Source: Ephemerocybe angulata
Lineage: Eukaryota > Basidiomycota > Agaricomycetes > Agaricales > Psathyrellaceae
Length of the DNA: 64,000 bases
Reading direction: 5' to 3'
NCBI GenBank assembly: GCA_013368325.1
Contig: JAACJK010000010.1
Coordinates: 248,001-312,000, forward strand
The translations under genes and the position numbers were made by a program. Shown here one piece after another: positions 47,134 through 64,000 of the stretch. The notes below the pieces were generated by a model. The model saw only the letters and a program-made list of their open reading frames with translations, did not search any database and was not told where the DNA came from. The first letter of the stretch is position 1. The number at the start of each line of letters is the position of its first letter.

Positions 47134-49341
47134 ATGTCGCTCGCATCCCTCTCCACCGCTGCCCGCATCCCCCCATACCTCTTCAACACCGACCACCGCC
47201 AGCGCGTCCTCGCGCAGCTTCGCAGCAAGGCCACCGGTTTGGAGAAATATATCTACCTCAATGGCCTCAAGGAGCGCGACCCCAACCTCTTCTACGAGGT
47301 CCTCTTGGGCAACATGCTCGAGATTGTCCCTATTCTCTATACCCCCACTGTCAGTCGCGTCTGGGAGCTGTCTAACCACTCCATAGTCTGACTCATTCCA
47401 GGTCGGCGATGCTTGCTCAAATTACTCGCACATCTGGCGTCGTCCAGAGGGGCTCTATGTCACCATCGAGAGCAAGGGCCACATTCGAGAGGTCCTCAGG
47501 ACCTGGCCAGCCCAGCAGGCCTCTAGAATCGCTGTCGTCACTGACGGTATGTCAGACACCGCCTAGCATGCAGACGGCCGCTCACGCTTCCCGCGAAGGC
47601 TCTCGCATTCTAGGTCTAGGAGATCTCGGTGCTAATGGCCTACCAATCTCTATTGGTAAACTGTAAGTTTTCAGTGTTTCACCTCTGCTTCTTTCGCTAA
47701 TCCTGGTTCGTCGGTGATTAGCGACCTCTATGTCGCCGGAGCGGGTGTGAAGCCCACAACGACTGTGCCCATATGCCTCGACCTCGGGACTAATACACAA
47801 AGATTCCTCGAAGATCCGCTCTATCTCGGTGTTCGTCGAAGGCGTCCAGACACGGCGGAGGTTTGTGACCAATGGGGTACAACTTTGTTTTGGGGCATTC
47901 TGACACGCATGGACAGATGGATGAATTCATGCACGAGTTCATGGAGGCGATGACCGAGGTTTTCCCTCAGCTCCTCGTGCAGTTCGAGGATTTCTCCACG
48001 GATAATGCATTTAGATATCTCGAGGTGTTCCGAAACCAATACAGGGTGTTCAACGACGATGTATGTATCCGAATTTCTTTCTGTGTTTGACCGCGTAGCT
48101 CATCAACGGCCGTTGTAGATTCAAGGCACAGGTTAGACGCCCTTGTCCATTGATGCTCGCGACGTCATGCTCATCGCTCTCCCACGTGGCTAGGTTCCGT
48201 CGTACTGTCTGGCTTCTTCAACGCTGCTCGTCTGTCTGCTGCCGCCGCTGGTACACCGGTGACCGACCAGAGGATCCTGTTCTTCGGTGCTGGCTCTGCC
48301 GGTATTGGTGTGGCCAAGCAGCTCCTGTCCTTCTTCACCCTCCAAGGCCTGTCTGTGGAAGAAGCCAAGGCCAGAATCTGGGTAAGCCTGAGTGTCCTTC
48401 AGTGAACTGGGTGTATCCTCATACCCTCTCAGACCGTCGACTCCAAGGGCCTGATCACTGCAGACCGCAAGGGTTTGCAAGAGCACAAGAAATGTGGGTC
48501 TATTTCATACATCTTGACCGATGTTCAACTAACGTCTTTCCAGTCTTCGCTCGCACCGATTATGATGGTCCCGCATTGACCAAGCTTGAGGATGTCATCG
48601 CTCATGTCAAGCCTACTGCTCTCCTTGGTCTCAGCACCGTCCGAGTACGTGGTACATATGCAGCTCCTTCCTTGCATGTTCTAACTACTTGATAGAATGC
48701 CTTCACCGAAAATGTTGTCCGACAAATGTCCTCGCTCAACACCCGCCCCATCATCTTCCCCCTCTCCAACCCCGTCTCCCTGTGCGAAGTCGATTACGAA
48801 GATGCCATCAAGTGGTCAGTACCTCACTTACTTTTCGTCCCTTCGACGGCTGCTGACTCTTCACTCAGGACGAATGGTTCCGTCATCTTTGCCTCCGGAA
48901 GCCCGTACAAACCTCTGGAGTACGAAGGGAAGCACTACGAGCCGGGCCAGGGTAACAACATGTACATCTTCCCCGGCATCGGTCTCGGCTCCATTCTCGC
49001 GAAAGCACGCCATGTCACGGACTCGATGGTGGAACAGGCTTCCATCGCGCTTTCGGGCTCTCTGACGGAGGAGGAGAAGGCCGCGCAGCTTGTGTACCCG
49101 CGTCTCGTGCGCATTAGGGATATCAGCTGTCAGATTGCGCTTGCTGTAATCCGGGCTGCTCAAAAGGATGTGAGTCACTTCTAGTCTTGGCCTTTGTGTA
49201 TGAACTGGGGCTGATGAGTTTGTGTAGAATGTCGATGAGAATAAGCTGTTCCGCAATTTGTCGGACCAGGCGTTGTTGGAGTACATCAAGGCCAAGCAGT
49301 GGCAGCCGACCACACTGTCATCGCAGCTGCCCCGTCTCTAG
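47134..49341 (+). CDS. MAE1: Malic enzyme (malate dehydrogenase, oxaloacetate-decarboxylating)
   Basis: Twelve exons give about 530 residues. The enzyme converts malate to pyruvate and CO2 with NAD(P). Visible motifs are KATGLEKYIYLNGLKERDPN, VPILYTPTVGDAC with the catalytic Tyr, SRILGLGDLGANGLPISIGK with a conserved Lys, QFEDFSTDNAFRYLEVFRNQ and NDDIQGTG with the metal ligands, RILFFGAGSAGIGVAKQLL for the dinucleotide, and FPLSNPVSLCEVDYEDAIKW. One exon is only 13 bases (48119-48131). The N-terminus is shorter than in many malic enzymes: the usual region preceding the helical LEKY block is mostly missing and there is no clear presequence, so a cytosolic enzyme is likely. Cofactor preference cannot be told by eye. 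Confidence 0.92.
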
Positions 49342-49847
49342 TCGCCTTCTGTTTGCCAATTTGATATGGCTGTTTCATGCCTTTGTAACATTAGATCTAA
49401 GTAGAGGTCTTGGATATGCTCTGTGTCGTCTCTAGTTACCCCTCGCTCTGTTGCTGCGGATTTTGGCCTTGTTCTTATTCCCTTTATATTTCTCTCTTCC
49501 CTTCCATTCCACTACGTACATGTGTAACAACTTACTCTACTCTTCGTCTATTTTCATATGCCATTGACTTTATCGGCATACGACGGTCTCCGGGACTCGG
49601 AATCTTGAACGTTTGAACAGACCAAGGCGGACCCTCCAGAGTGGCAAAATTGGCCGTTCTGGATTCCACTCGTTGCGTCTATGCTCAAGATCGGGCGCAA
49701 CCGTATGCCTTCCTCATGGCGTCAACCAGATGGCCGTCGGCTGATTAAGCGCCCATGCAATCCATTGCGCGTTACTGGTCCTTCGCCAGTTCCTTGATAT
49801 TCGACGAGCCCCCCCTCAGTACTTTCTTATCATAAATGTATCTGACA
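49342..49847. other. Intergenic region between convergent genes
   Basis: About 500 bases between the stop codons of malic enzyme and the SET-Tad3 gene. It is T/C-rich at first and should contain both 3' untranslated regions. No gene or repeat was seen. Confidence 0.5.
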
Positions 49848-51672
49848 TCAAGCATCTACTTCTATGCCAATTCGGAGCAGCTCAGGATCCGCCAACCCTA
49901 AAGCCTCTAAGTCCTTCCAACTGCAGATGGTGAAACGGTGATTCACGCCTTTCAGCGTAGGAAGGCAGGTGAGGCTTCCACAGCCACCGGTTTTGGGCAT
50001 CGGGTAGAGGTAGAAGACCTCCTTGACCCGGGAGTGGAGGAGAGCCATACTGCACATGATACAGGGCTCATGCGTGAGGAAGACAGTTTGACCGGTTAGC
50101 AGGTAGTTTGAGCCGTTTGCAACCTCGGATTCGGGTTCGGGTTCTTCTCCCTGATCGCGCTCTTGTGGTGATGAGGTGAGTGGAGGGGTTTGCTCTGATG
50201 GGGTTCCTTTAGATGTAGCAGGGTACTTGGTGGCTTGATAGTCTGCGAGTTTGCGGATGGCATTTATGGCGGCGTGGCGGAGGGGTGGTTTGTCGAGTTG
50301 CGGGTGTCGTGCGCGGGGAATGAGAGGGATTCTTCTTCTGGGTTGCTCGGGTACGGCTCTGCGATGTGCGCTGCGATAGGTTTCTGAAGGTGGGACTGTA
50401 GGTTACAGTTCATAGGTCAAAGGGTATGGAGTACACGTACCTCTCCCAAAGATGACTCGGCATGGCTCGCTTCCATAATTGCGCTGTGCATGGCATTCCA
50501 AGCCCATCGAGCCTGCGCTCTAGTCCAAGGTTCGAATTCGTCTTTTCGTTTTGGCGTGTACATTGTTGGCCAGATGGCCGTTTTTAGAGCGAGGGAAGGC
50601 GTGGTTAAGGCTGATGTGGCGGGGACGGGTACACGATAGGGTTCGGGGAGATCGAGGTGTTCTGGGAGCAATGGGCTGGGCCTGTCGGCGCTTAAGCATA
50701 AGAGGAGAGTTGTTTCGCTAGTGTCGAGATTTTTGCGTATCCGTTTGAGGTGGGCGACGTCGGGTGATTCGAGGTTGGCTTGTTTAAGCCATCTTGGGTA
50801 GGAATGTCAGTAGTGTCGGGATACGAAGCTGGTATTATTGAGCATACTTTATGAGAGGGCCGAGGTGCTTGGGTTCGGGGACGTTTACGACCCATGCTTC
50901 AATTGTCCGTATAGACTCTGCTGTTTCCTCTTCTGGAGGAGGCTTGAATCTAATGAAAGGCAGCGATTCATCTGGAATGATATCGTCTGGGTTCCCACCC
51001 TCGAACGGATTCTGAAGTATCGTAGAATCTGTGTTTTCATCTTCGCCAACTGCAGCAAGCCCACCCCAGCCATCATCTGGCTCGTCTGGGTCGCTCTTCT
51101 TCTTCTCCCCTTCCGATGGAGTGAACCAAAGGTTGTGGCCATAGAATATACATAGTTCATCCCCAGGTTGCACGTCCTGCACAGTTGTATACCGGATGGA
51201 GTCTGTAGCTGGATCGAGACTAAATGACACATTCGGGGGGTCAAAATGGTTGAACAGTGAACCTAGGAGCATGTCAGAAACTGGAATTTGGAAGAAGCTG
51301 AAGGAGCTTACCAAGTCCCAGTGCGAGCGCCATTCGATTCCCGGGCCACACGAAGGTGTAGTGGTCAAGTACAGTGTATTTTCCTACACCGGGATGGAAT
51401 CAGAGAACTGCATGGCTAGATTACGAGCCACACTTGCCATGATTTTCGTATTCCTCTTTCTCGAAGAGGAGAACGGGGCTGATCTCGAGCAGAGTTCCGC
51501 GAGGAATAAAACGCTCAGCTAATTAGAGGTCGTAAGTGGGTTTCTCAGCTTTATTCGAGATCGACGAACCGTAGAGTCCCCTCCCCCTGCCAGGTACTAC
51601 CTTTATTACACATCCCGAGGAATTCAAGTGGTTTGGCGCACCGACAGACGATGGAGTTGAAGAAGAAGCCAT
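49848..51672 (-). CDS. TAD3: SET-domain / Tad3 (tRNA adenosine deaminase subunit) fusion protein
   Basis: One gene joins two domains. From the ATG at 51672 a SET fold begins ([40 protein letters not shown], then [33 protein letters not shown] and [15 protein letters not shown]). The same exon continues through an acidic linker straight into Tad3: [64 protein letters not shown] and [20 protein letters not shown], then [20 protein letters not shown]. Tad3 is the structural partner of Tad2 in A-to-I editing of tRNA position 34. The HAA motif lacks the catalytic Glu of HAE, as expected for Tad3. The SET part keeps the N-H and terminal GDEL...Y motifs; its substrate is unknown. The promoter is shared with ALG7. 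Confidence 0.88.
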
Positions 51673-51895
51673 GAGCGGAAGCAGATAAGATTGAACCTTG
51701 GTCGATGCCCGGATCACTGAACGGACCGTCGGTACCGTCCACCGCGTCCAATCAACGTCGCCGGGACACGACACGCCTCCGGGCACAGCGCGACGTCAGA
51801 CCACGGTTAACCACGAACCACCACCACCACCTCACGGAATGCCGAACCTGGCGTAGTCCTCTGAACCTCCATCTACATTTAAAGACATCGCGACG

Positions 51896-53656
51896 ATGGT
51901 CGCAGGACCAGTTCCCCGACCTCTTCCCAACGCTCTACTCCTTGGTCTGATCCCAGTCGCGTCATGGTTTGTTATAAGGCCTTTGATTGATCCAGTACCG
52001 CAAGTACCTGCGATCTACAGTTCTATTGGCTTTTCGCTCTTTGCGTTCTTGATCACCATTTACTTGGTCCCCGCTCTTGGACCTACCTTTGTAAAGGCCA
52101 ACCTAAAGGGGAGAGATCTGCTGAAAGTATACAGCGACCCGATGTGCGTAACTTTTCCTTTGAGTAACCGTTGTAGACTGACCCACATACATGTAGTCCT
52201 GAGTCTCAAGGGCTGGTCGTAGCTTGTGTCTACATCCTGAGCTTGATTCTGTTCATTCCATTCGCCTTTACTCGCTCGTTCACTCAACTTGCAAACGCAA
52301 AACCATCTCCGGAAGGCATCACGGTTCTCGAGTTTCCCCACCACCAGGTGTGCTCATGATGTTCGCACCTTACACATATAGCGTGTTTTAACCTCTGGTA
52401 TAGCTCGCAGTCTACCTTTCCTCCATCATCTCGCTTTTAATTGCATCTTTCCTGGGATTCCTGGACGATGTATTCGACATTCGATGGAGGCATAAGCTAC
52501 CAATCCCAATTATTGCATCGATACCCCTTCTCATGGTCTACTTTGCGGAGCATGGAAACACGAACATAGTGGTGCCTATTCCTTTCCGAGGCTTGTTCGG
52601 TACACTTGTTAACCTAGGTAAGTTGCCTGTCTACACGGAGTCACTATACGGACACTCATTCCTTACAGGTCCTCTGTACTACCTCTACATGATCATGCTT
52701 TCGACCTTCTCGACTAATAGCATCAACATCCTCGCTGGGATTAACGGCTCCGAAGCTAGTCAAGCACTCATCATTGCGCTGTCTGTCATTGTGAACGATC
52801 TCTTGTATCTTCCATGGGCTGTCTGGTTCAGGATCCCAGTACACCTTCTAGGGAGCAAAGCAGACATTGAATTTGGTGGCCTGTGGGGTGCGGGAATGTC
52901 CAAAGGAAGTCAAGTACTTGTCGAACGGCACTTGTTCAGCCTCTACTTTATGCTACCGCTCGTTGCAGTGTTAACTGCATTCCTCTACCACAATTGGTGA
53001 GCCAATCGCTATATCAGGATCACAAAGACTAACCCTTTGAGATAGGTATCCCGCACGCGTCTTTCCGGGGGATACGCTATGTTATTTGGCTGGCATGGCG
53101 TTTGCGGTTGTTGGGATCCAGGCGCATTTCTCCAAGACGTTATTGCTTTTCTTCATGCCACAAATATTCAACTTCGTCCTATCGGTCCCTCAGCTCTTTG
53201 GCCTAGTCCCATGTCCTCGGCATAGGGTGCCCAGGTATGTCGGTTGCCTTTTGGTCTGATGTGCTAAAGATACAACTGCAACTGTAGATTCGATCCGGAA
53301 ACGAACCTTTTGCACCCTTCGAAGGCCCAGTTCCTGAAGCCACCGTCAAAACTATCAACCCTTGTATTGCGGATATTTTCTATCTTGGGACTGGTCGATC
53401 TGACAACGCACCCCAACAATGGATCCATTTTGGAAACGAGCAACCTTACTTTGTTTAACGTCTTCCTCGTCCGCTTTGGGCCGATGAAGGAGGAACGGCT
53501 GAACCAGCTCCTGATGTGTACTCAGGTAAGAATCAGCTAGCTATCCTTCCACCTTTCCCTGACTCGAATTTCGCGTGTCAGGTTGCCGGAAGTGTTGTCG
53601 CATTCGTCGTCCGATACGGTCTGGCGGGTCTAGTTTACGATGGAGACAGACGATGA
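51896..53656 (+). CDS. ALG7: Alg7, UDP-GlcNAc:dolichyl-phosphate GlcNAc-1-P transferase
   Basis: A multi-spanning ER membrane enzyme that starts the dolichol-linked N-glycan precursor and is the target of tunicamycin. About ten hydrophobic segments are visible, the first within [20 protein letters not shown]. Family motifs: [20 protein letters not shown] with the catalytic Asp-Asp, [20 protein letters not shown], and [39 protein letters not shown]. The loop [20 protein letters not shown] is typical of the eukaryotic enzyme. The protein ends [11 protein letters not shown]. Seven or more exons; the start codon is 223 bases from that of SET-Tad3 on the other strand. Confidence 0.93.
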
Positions 53657-54091
53657 CAAGGACTGTAGATGTCTTGGTCACACGTGTTTCTTAGAATACA
53701 GATGCTGGAACCGTTGGTCTCCTTTGGTACGAAACGGAATGGGCGGAGCACTTTTTCCAGGCTAATGCGGGGTAAATCACAGAAGGAGTCTCGGTGAAGC
53801 CCCGCCGGTTCTGCCGTGAGGGTGGATAGGGACTTGAATACCATTAGAGGAAAATGTGGGGTAAGAGCGTCATTAACTCAAAGCAACCCATCCGTATAAG
53901 GGTGCCAAGAGTCATCTAAAGGAAGGTGGCATCGGGGGAGAGGAGAGCCGCTCAGAGCCGACGGATTTACTATGTCGAGTTCGCGCGGCAAGGACCGATC
54001 TAGGGAAGGGGTAATCACATGTTCCGCTTTTCTGGAGCCGGGGCAGCTGAAAAGGCGTTACTTTTGTCCTGATATGCGGAGCAATTGGTCT
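53657..54091. other. Isocitrate lyase upstream region
   Basis: About 430 bases between ALG7 and the isocitrate lyase TATA element. It contains GTGGGG (about 53855), CTGGAG and CCGGGG (about 54032-54043), which fit the loose SYGGRG consensus of Mig1/CreA-type glucose repressors. The motif is short, so chance matches are likely; the gene class makes carbon-source control plausible. Confidence 0.3.
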
Positions 54092-54097
54092 TATATA
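54092..54097 (+). promoter_or_regulatory. TATA box of isocitrate lyase
   Basis: TATATA about 50 bases upstream of the ATG at 54147, followed by a pyrimidine-rich leader. It supports the chosen start and suits a highly inducible gene. Confidence 0.45.
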
Positions 54098-54146
54098 CGC
54101 CTGGTCTCCTTCTTCTGACTCTATCATATTCTTCCTTCCCGTCACC

Positions 54147-55987
54147 ATGTCCAACGAGAGAGCACAGTTTGCAGCTGAGGTCGCTGAGGTCGAGAAGTGG
54201 TGGAAGGTTAGTTCACCAGCGCGCATCAATGTTTTCCAATCTAACCGCGTCGTCATCGTTAGACCAACCCTCGCTTTGCTCGAGTCACTCGCCCCTACAC
54301 CGCTGCAGAGGTCGTCTCAAAACGCGGCACTCTCCCTATCCAGTACCCCTCAAATGTCCAAGGCCAGAAGCTTTGGAAAACCTTGAGCCAACATGCCAAG
54401 AATGGTACTCCGTCGCATACTTACGGCGCGTAAGTCGAGTTGTTTAAGACGCTCTGGACAATTTGTTAACACAATCTCTCAGTCTCGACCCTGTACAGGT
54501 GACGCAGATGGCCAAGTACCTTGAGACTGTCTATGTCTCTGGCTGGCAATCATCAAGCACGGCTTCCAGTTCGAACGAGCCTGGCCCGGATCTTGCTGGT
54601 ATGTCTCCGAAGTTTACGACAGGGAACACGCTTCTGATAACGCGTAGATTATCCCTCGAACACGGTCCCCAACAAGGTTGAGCACCTGTTCATGGCTCAG
54701 CTATTCCACGACCGCAAACAGCGTGAAGCCCGGTCGCGGATGTCCGATGCTGAGCTCGCCCAAACTCCTATCATTGACTACCTCCGCCCGATCGTCGCTG
54801 ACGCCGACACTGGTCATGGTGGCTTGACTGCCATCATGAAGCTCACCAAGATGTTCGTCGAGAAGGGTGCTGCTGGTATTCACATCGAGGACCAAGCTCC
54901 TGGAACCAAGAAGTGCGGTCATATGGCGGGCAAGGTCCTGGTGCCCATTTCCGAGCACATCAACCGACTCGTTGCTATCCGACTACAGTACGACATCATG
55001 GGTGTCGAGAACCTCGTCGTAGCCCGTACAGACTCCGAGGCTGCTACCCTCATCACCTCCAACATCGATGACCGCGACCATCCCTTCATTCTGGGCTCCA
55101 CCAACCCCGACCTTCGCCCTCTGAACAGCGTCATGGTCGAAGCAGAGGCTGCTGGAAAGAGCGGTGAGCAGTTGCAGGCGATTGAGGACCAATGGACTGC
55201 ATCTGCGAACCTGCAGCTCTTCCCCCAGACTCTTGCCGAGGCTCTGATCAAGCAGGGTGGAAGCAAGGCTGCCGCGGACAAACTCGTTGACCGCATCTCT
55301 CGTCTTTCCTACCGCCATGGTGTTGAAGTCGCGCAGAAGGAGTTCGGCTTGAAGTCCATTCCTTACTGGGACTGGGACGCTCCACGAACGCGCGAGGGAT
55401 ACTACAGGTACCAGGGTGGTACCCAGTGCGCCGTCCACCGTGCCATTGCTTTCGCCCCCTACGCTGACCTTTTGTGGATGGAAACCAAGAAGCCCATCTT
55501 GGCGCAGGCGAAGGAATTCGCTGCTGGTGTCCATGCTGTGCATCCCGGTCAATGGCTCGCATACAACTTGAGCCCCTCGTTCAACTGGGAAGCTGCCGGC
55601 CTGACTCCCAAGGATATGGAGGGCTACGTTTGGGAACTCGGCAAGCTTGGCTTCGTCTGGCAGTTCATCACTGTGAGTGTTTTCAGTTAACGTCGTAAAG
55701 CTGGCGATACTTACTGTCTCCTTCTTTAGCTCGCTGGTCTGCACTCCAACGCCTACATCTCCGACCTCTTCGCCCAGAACTTTGCCAAGACTGGCATGAA
55801 GGCCTACGTCGAGATCGTCCAGCGGCAGGAGAGGGAAATCGGCACCGATGTCCTTACTCACCAGAAGTGGAGTGGTGCCGACTACGCCGACAGCCTTATC
55901 AAAACTGTCACTGGTGGTGTGTCGTCGACTGCTGCTATGGGTGCTGGTGTCACGGAGAGCCAGTTCGTCTCCAAGCCAAAGCTCTAA
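54147..55987 (+). CDS. ICL1: Isocitrate lyase, glyoxylate cycle
   Basis: Cleaves isocitrate to succinate and glyoxylate so that cells can grow on C2 compounds and fatty acids. The short first exon gives [19 protein letters not shown]. The barrel follows: [40 protein letters not shown] with the KKCGH catalytic loop, [20 protein letters not shown], the fungal insertion around [38 protein letters not shown] and [19 protein letters not shown]. The C-terminus is [10 protein letters not shown]; the last tripeptide PKL is at best a weak peroxisomal signal, so location is open. About 540 residues, full length. Most of the protein lies on one large exon. Confidence 0.95.
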
Positions 55988-56260
55988 GCTCTGTTAATGT
56001 ATATCGTGGACTCTTAGACCACATTGTATCTGTCACTCTTTCGCCTATGTAATAATTAGCATCCATAAACATTTCAAAATTGCCCACTTCATCGTCGTGG
56101 TACCGGTGGTATGAGGAGTAAGCGCTACTCGGAATGGCTAGATCAGCTGGATCAAAGTCGCGGTGGCCAAACAGATTGGATCGCAACCGTGACTGAACCG
56201 TGAACGTTGAACATAGCCCATACCTCCTCAGTTCACTGTTGACCCACACCTGTCGCTAGA

Positions 56261-57527
56261 ATGGATCAGAACGAACGCATCCAAGCAGTGTCCAACTTCC
56301 TCCTGCAGTCGCCCCCTGGAGAGATAAACGATGTCCTCAATGGTGCGCCGCGCTACTGAACTCGCTGAGCGCCATCATACCCATCCATTGAAGCGTAGAT
56401 GTCAGGAATATCATCGCGGACGACGATGCTTTACAAGATGGGATCCTTCCGTCGCTCAGAGAATACAATATCCAGCAATTCACGACCGTAAGCGTGCCGG
56501 GGACTGAGCATCAGGTTAGATTGGCGTTCCTAGCGCGATGCGGTTCTCCTGACCATTCTTCTTGATACTACCCTTTAGTCGATTATCAGTGAGGCGGCTC
56601 GGGTACCAGATATTGACACGGATGAGGGGAGGTTCTTGGATCCCAGGTCGAAGACTAGCTTTGTGTTTGACCATCTCACTCTGGTGCGTGGTTATATGTC
56701 CTTGTTCAGATGTGCAAAGAACTGAACCATTTCTGTAGGAAGCTTCGGATTCACAGCCGTATGAGATAGACGAGCAGCACGAACCTCTCCGGTCAGTGCT
56801 AATTTGCTACGCACAACGATAACTTCGACCTAAACGATTCCGCGGCAGAGAAGCCCTGCAGAACGCGTCACTAACGTACCTGACTGGACACTTCCATGAT
56901 GGTACTGTCTCAATCTTTGCGCCGGCGGGTCCTTCGGAAGAGTTCATCATGCAGGTCGTGGCGAATAAGTATAACCCAACGAACTTCTGGTGCGTAACAT
57001 GTCGTTGCACCGCGTGCAGGCCATTTACCTTGCATGCAGGTCAGGACGATGGAGGTCTGAGTATGCTATCGATTTGGCGGAGAAGAAGGTCAAGGGCAGG
57101 ATCCTCGTCAATGTACACTACTACGAGCAGGGGAATGTGAGTGCAATCCCACCCCCTGGCCGATGTCTCCTAATTCTCCCCTTCTAGGTTCAACTGGAGA
57201 CGAAGCATAATATTTCATTCAACATCCCCCCAACTGTAGCCTCAGCAGTACCTGCAACGGCTGCGACGAAGATATTGGCGCTTATTGCTGAAGAGGAAGG
57301 GAAGTACCAGGTCTCCCTAAACGAGACATACACGGAGATGAGCGAGAAAACGTTCAAGGGCCTACGCCGTGCTCTCCCTCTCACTCGCCAGAAGCTCGAC
57401 TGGGACAAGGTCAGTCACTTCCAAATTCCAAATTGACTTCAATGTTTCTGAAATGCAATAGGTTACTGGATACAAACTCGGCGCAGAATTGTCTTCGAGT
57501 AAGGGGCTGTTTGGAGGCAGTTCATAG
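56261..57527 (+). CDS. CAP1: F-actin capping protein alpha subunit
   Basis: About nine exons encode the alpha subunit of the heterodimer that caps barbed ends of actin filaments, mainly at cortical patches. The N-terminus MDQNERIQAVSNFLLQSPPG, EINDVLN and then VRNIIADDDALQ is typical of the family. Signatures follow: LTYLTGHFHDGTVSIFAPAG, NKYNPTNFWSGRWRSEYAID, KVKGRILVNVHYYEQGNVQL and KTFKGLRRALPLTRQKLDWD. The tentacle-like C-terminus is short (GYKLGAELSSSKGLFGGSS). The family call is firm; two of the small internal junctions (near 56490 and 56800) are less certain. Confidence 0.9.
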
Positions 57528-57694
57528 CTATAGGATACCCGCATGTTATTTGGACCGAAATGTAATAGAATGGAGCATCGAGTCAATTGTTGAGCGGAAG
57601 AAAGTGTGCACGGTCCAGTTGCGACCAAATGTGTAAGGGGGACGTTTGATTACATCAGCCACGACCTCTTTTCCCCCTACCACCAACTTGAAGG

Positions 57695-64000
<6,306 letters not shown>

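Noticed and set aside
54983..55861. 292-codon open frame antisense to isocitrate lyase
   Set aside because: It mirrors the strongly biased codons of the highly conserved ICL exon and shows no domain of its own.

Overview
The window is nuclear DNA from a filamentous basidiomycete, most likely an Agaricomycete. Nearly every gene is broken by many short introns of roughly 48-70 bases with fungal branch-point motifs. Genes are packed on both strands, and the products are typically fungal: PET127, RTT109, NSE2, alternative oxidase, isocitrate lyase and a Zn2Cys6 regulator. I found 27 protein-coding genes, two of them cut by the window edges. I saw no rRNA, tRNA, CRISPR array or intact mobile element.

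Layout. 0-16 kb: UspA-domain protein (-, runs off the left edge), PET127 (-), ARL8 (+), SCOC-like coiled-coil protein (-), RPN13 (+), NSE2/MMS21 (-), mitochondrial uS12 (+), SPO71-like PH protein (-) and alternative oxidase (-). 16-23.5 kb: a sparse region holding one gene, a CENP-B-type DNA-binding protein without a transposase domain, with about 2.8 kb of apparently empty DNA on each side. 23.5-30 kb: Zn2Cys6 regulator (-), TOM22 (+), NDUFA9-type complex I subunit (-) and a small DUF2462 protein (+). 31-46 kb: SAS10/UTP3 (+), FCF2 (-), COQ5 (+), cullin-1 (+), RTT109 (+) and a disordered coiled-coil protein (+). 46-64 kb: mitoribosomal mL58 (+), malic enzyme (+), a SET-domain/Tad3 fusion (-), ALG7 (+), isocitrate lyase (+), capping protein alpha (+) and PRP8 (+, runs off the right edge).

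Functional themes. Seven genes act in mitochondria (PET127, uS12m, AOX, TOM22, NDUFA9, COQ5, mL58). Two ribosome-biogenesis genes (SAS10, FCF2) lie tail to tail. ARL8 and a SCOC-like protein, both from the small-GTPase trafficking world, also lie tail to tail. Malic enzyme and isocitrate lyase lie about 5 kb apart and both serve C4/C2 carbon metabolism.

Most interesting points. (1) A single reading frame joins a SET methyltransferase domain to the non-catalytic tRNA deaminase subunit Tad3. (2) A 6-base microexon supplies one of the six zinc-binding cysteines of the Zn2Cys6 regulator, with further microexons of 9, 12 and 13 bases in ARL8, RPN13 and malic enzyme. (3) GC-AG introns occur in TOM22, NDUFA9 and probably PET127. 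(4) The 5' ends of uS12m and the SPO71-like gene change reading frame and need transcript evidence. Exon boundaries were read by eye from splice consensus and family similarity, so single junctions may be off.
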